Positions 4,431-5,161 of a stretch of 5,161 bases of DNA are shown here, in pieces; positions within the stretch are counted from its first letter, which is position 1, and each line of letters starts with the position of its first letter. The notes beneath the pieces are model-generated. The model ran no database searches. It had not been told where the DNA came from and saw only the letters and a list, made by a program, of their open reading frames with translations. The stretch comes from Oribacterium sp. UBA6992 (lineage in GTDB: Bacteria; Bacillota; Clostridia; Lachnospirales; Lachnospiraceae). The translations under genes and the position numbers were made by a program. The stretch lies in the NCBI GenBank assembly GCA_002449915.1, contig DJXY01000127.1, positions 1 to 5,161 on the forward strand, in the 5' to 3' direction.

Positions 4431-5161
4431 ATGAAAAATCTTTATTGGCGATGTATAAGACGCAGCGGCAGATGGTCTGATTTCTTTCTGCTCGCAGCAA
4501 TCATTGCAGCCGCTCTGATCATGCTGGGAACGCTCGTTGGCATGGCGATTTTAAAATTGATCCCGCTGGAAAAAGTGACCAATACTGTAGCGGATGGAAT
4601 CGGCTCGCTGCTTCAAAATCCGGGCGCTTTGGTCGGAACAAATGTTAGTGGATTTTTATCAGACTATCTGAATTTCATTGGAATCTGGATCGTACTGATC
4701 GCAGTCGTTTTGATCTTCAAACGAAACCGCCCGATGATGCGCTGCCTTGGAAAACGGATAGGCGGAAAAACTATCCTGACTGCAGTGATCGGCTTTTTGC
4801 TTGGCTTTGGCTTTAATGGATTCTGCATCCTGATCTCGTGCTTAACGGGTGATATCCACCTCTCATTTAATGAATTTAATCCGGGACTTTTCTTCTCCTT
4901 CCTTCTGGCGGTGTCCATTCAGTCCGGTGCGGAAGAGCTGGGAATGCGTTGGTACCTTTATCAAAAATTAAGGCGGCGTTATGTACACTCGGCAGTTGCG
5001 ATCATTGGCAATGCCGTGGTCTTTACCGTGATGCATTTGCTGAATCCGGGAATTACGATTTTCTCTGTTCTCCAGATTTTTCTTGTCGGCATCTTTCTTT
5101 CACTTTTGATCTATTACTATGATGCTTTTTGGATGGCGGTATTTTTCCATGCCGCATGGAA
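4431..5161 (+). CDS. CPBP family intramembrane glutamic/metalloprotease, 3' end outside window
   Basis: The frame is open from ATG 4431 to the window edge, giving 243 residues with no stop. It has several hydrophobic segments (about 18-40, 82-96, 114-138, 152-164, 187-201, 210-230). The CPBP (Abi/CAAX protease) motifs are in order: EELGMR (residues 168-173, the EExxxR motif with catalytic Glu), FTVMH (198-202, FxxxH) and FFHAAW (238-243, the third motif, whose final Asn/Asp would come next). It is therefore probably an active membrane-embedded protease of the Rce1-like fold. Bacterial members have been linked to prenyl-protein processing, bacteriocin immunity and signalling; which applies here is not visible. 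GAGGAGGG (4417-4424) lies six bases before the ATG. It is transcribed divergently from the acyltransferase remnant. Confidence 0.9.
   Translation, partial: MKNLYWRCIRRSGRWSDFFLLAAIIAAALIMLGTLVGMAILKLIPLEKVTNTVADGIGSLLQNPGALVGTNVSGFLSDYLNFIGIWIVLIAVVLIFKRNRPMMRCLGKRIGGKTILTAVIGFLLGFGFNGFCILISCLTGDIHLSFNEFNPGLFFSFLLAVSIQSGAEELGMRWYLYQKLRRRYVHSAVAIIGNAVVFTVMHLLNPGITIFSVLQIFLVGIFLSLLIYYYDAFWMAVFFHAAW

Noticed and set aside
4664..4918. Minus-strand 84-residue frame inside the CPBP gene
   Set aside because: It is antisense to a gene with clear EExxxR, FxxxH and FHAAW motifs, is rich in K/R/P and has no SD.

Overview
The window looks like part of a gut-type anaerobic Clostridia genome, probably Lachnospiraceae. 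This rests on strong AGGAGG-type ribosome binding sites, moderate GC, and proteins of the TIGR04076 and CPBP families. It is an inference from style, since no marker gene is present.

Bases 1-3005 hold four co-directional plus-strand genes that look like one operon. The first is the 3' part of a gene for a cysteine-rich protein I cannot name (open from base 1, stop at 954). Next come an aminomethyltransferase-fold (GcvT-like) protein of 329 residues (969-1958), a classical short-chain dehydrogenase/reductase of 253 residues (1968-2729) and a 70-residue soluble protein (2793-3005). The first three genes are only 14 and 9 bases apart, and each internal junction carries a strong SD sequence. No glycine-cleavage H or P protein is in view. 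A GcvT-fold protein beside an oxidoreductase is more suggestive of a tetrahydrofolate-dependent demethylation or C1-transfer catabolic step than of glycine cleavage. The substrate cannot be read from the sequence.

Bases 3006-3636 are non-coding and unusually structured. They contain a weak hairpin region (3019-3100), a perfect intrinsic terminator (3137-3187), a long interrupted inverted repeat (3213-3368) followed directly by a second intrinsic terminator (3375-3402), and a three-copy repeat (3498-3604: two direct, one inverted) just upstream of the next gene. Two parts of this region offer mutually exclusive pairings.

Bases 3637-5161 look like a different neighbourhood. They hold a TIGR04076-family small protein (3637-4047, plus), the truncated 5' end of a membrane acyltransferase gene facing it (4108-4323, minus), and the 5' end of a CPBP-family intramembrane protease gene (4431 to the window edge, plus) transcribed divergently from the acyltransferase remnant. 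Nothing links these functionally to the upstream operon. The most rewarding places for a second look are the orphan GcvT/SDR operon and the structured repeats at 3213-3402 and 3498-3604.
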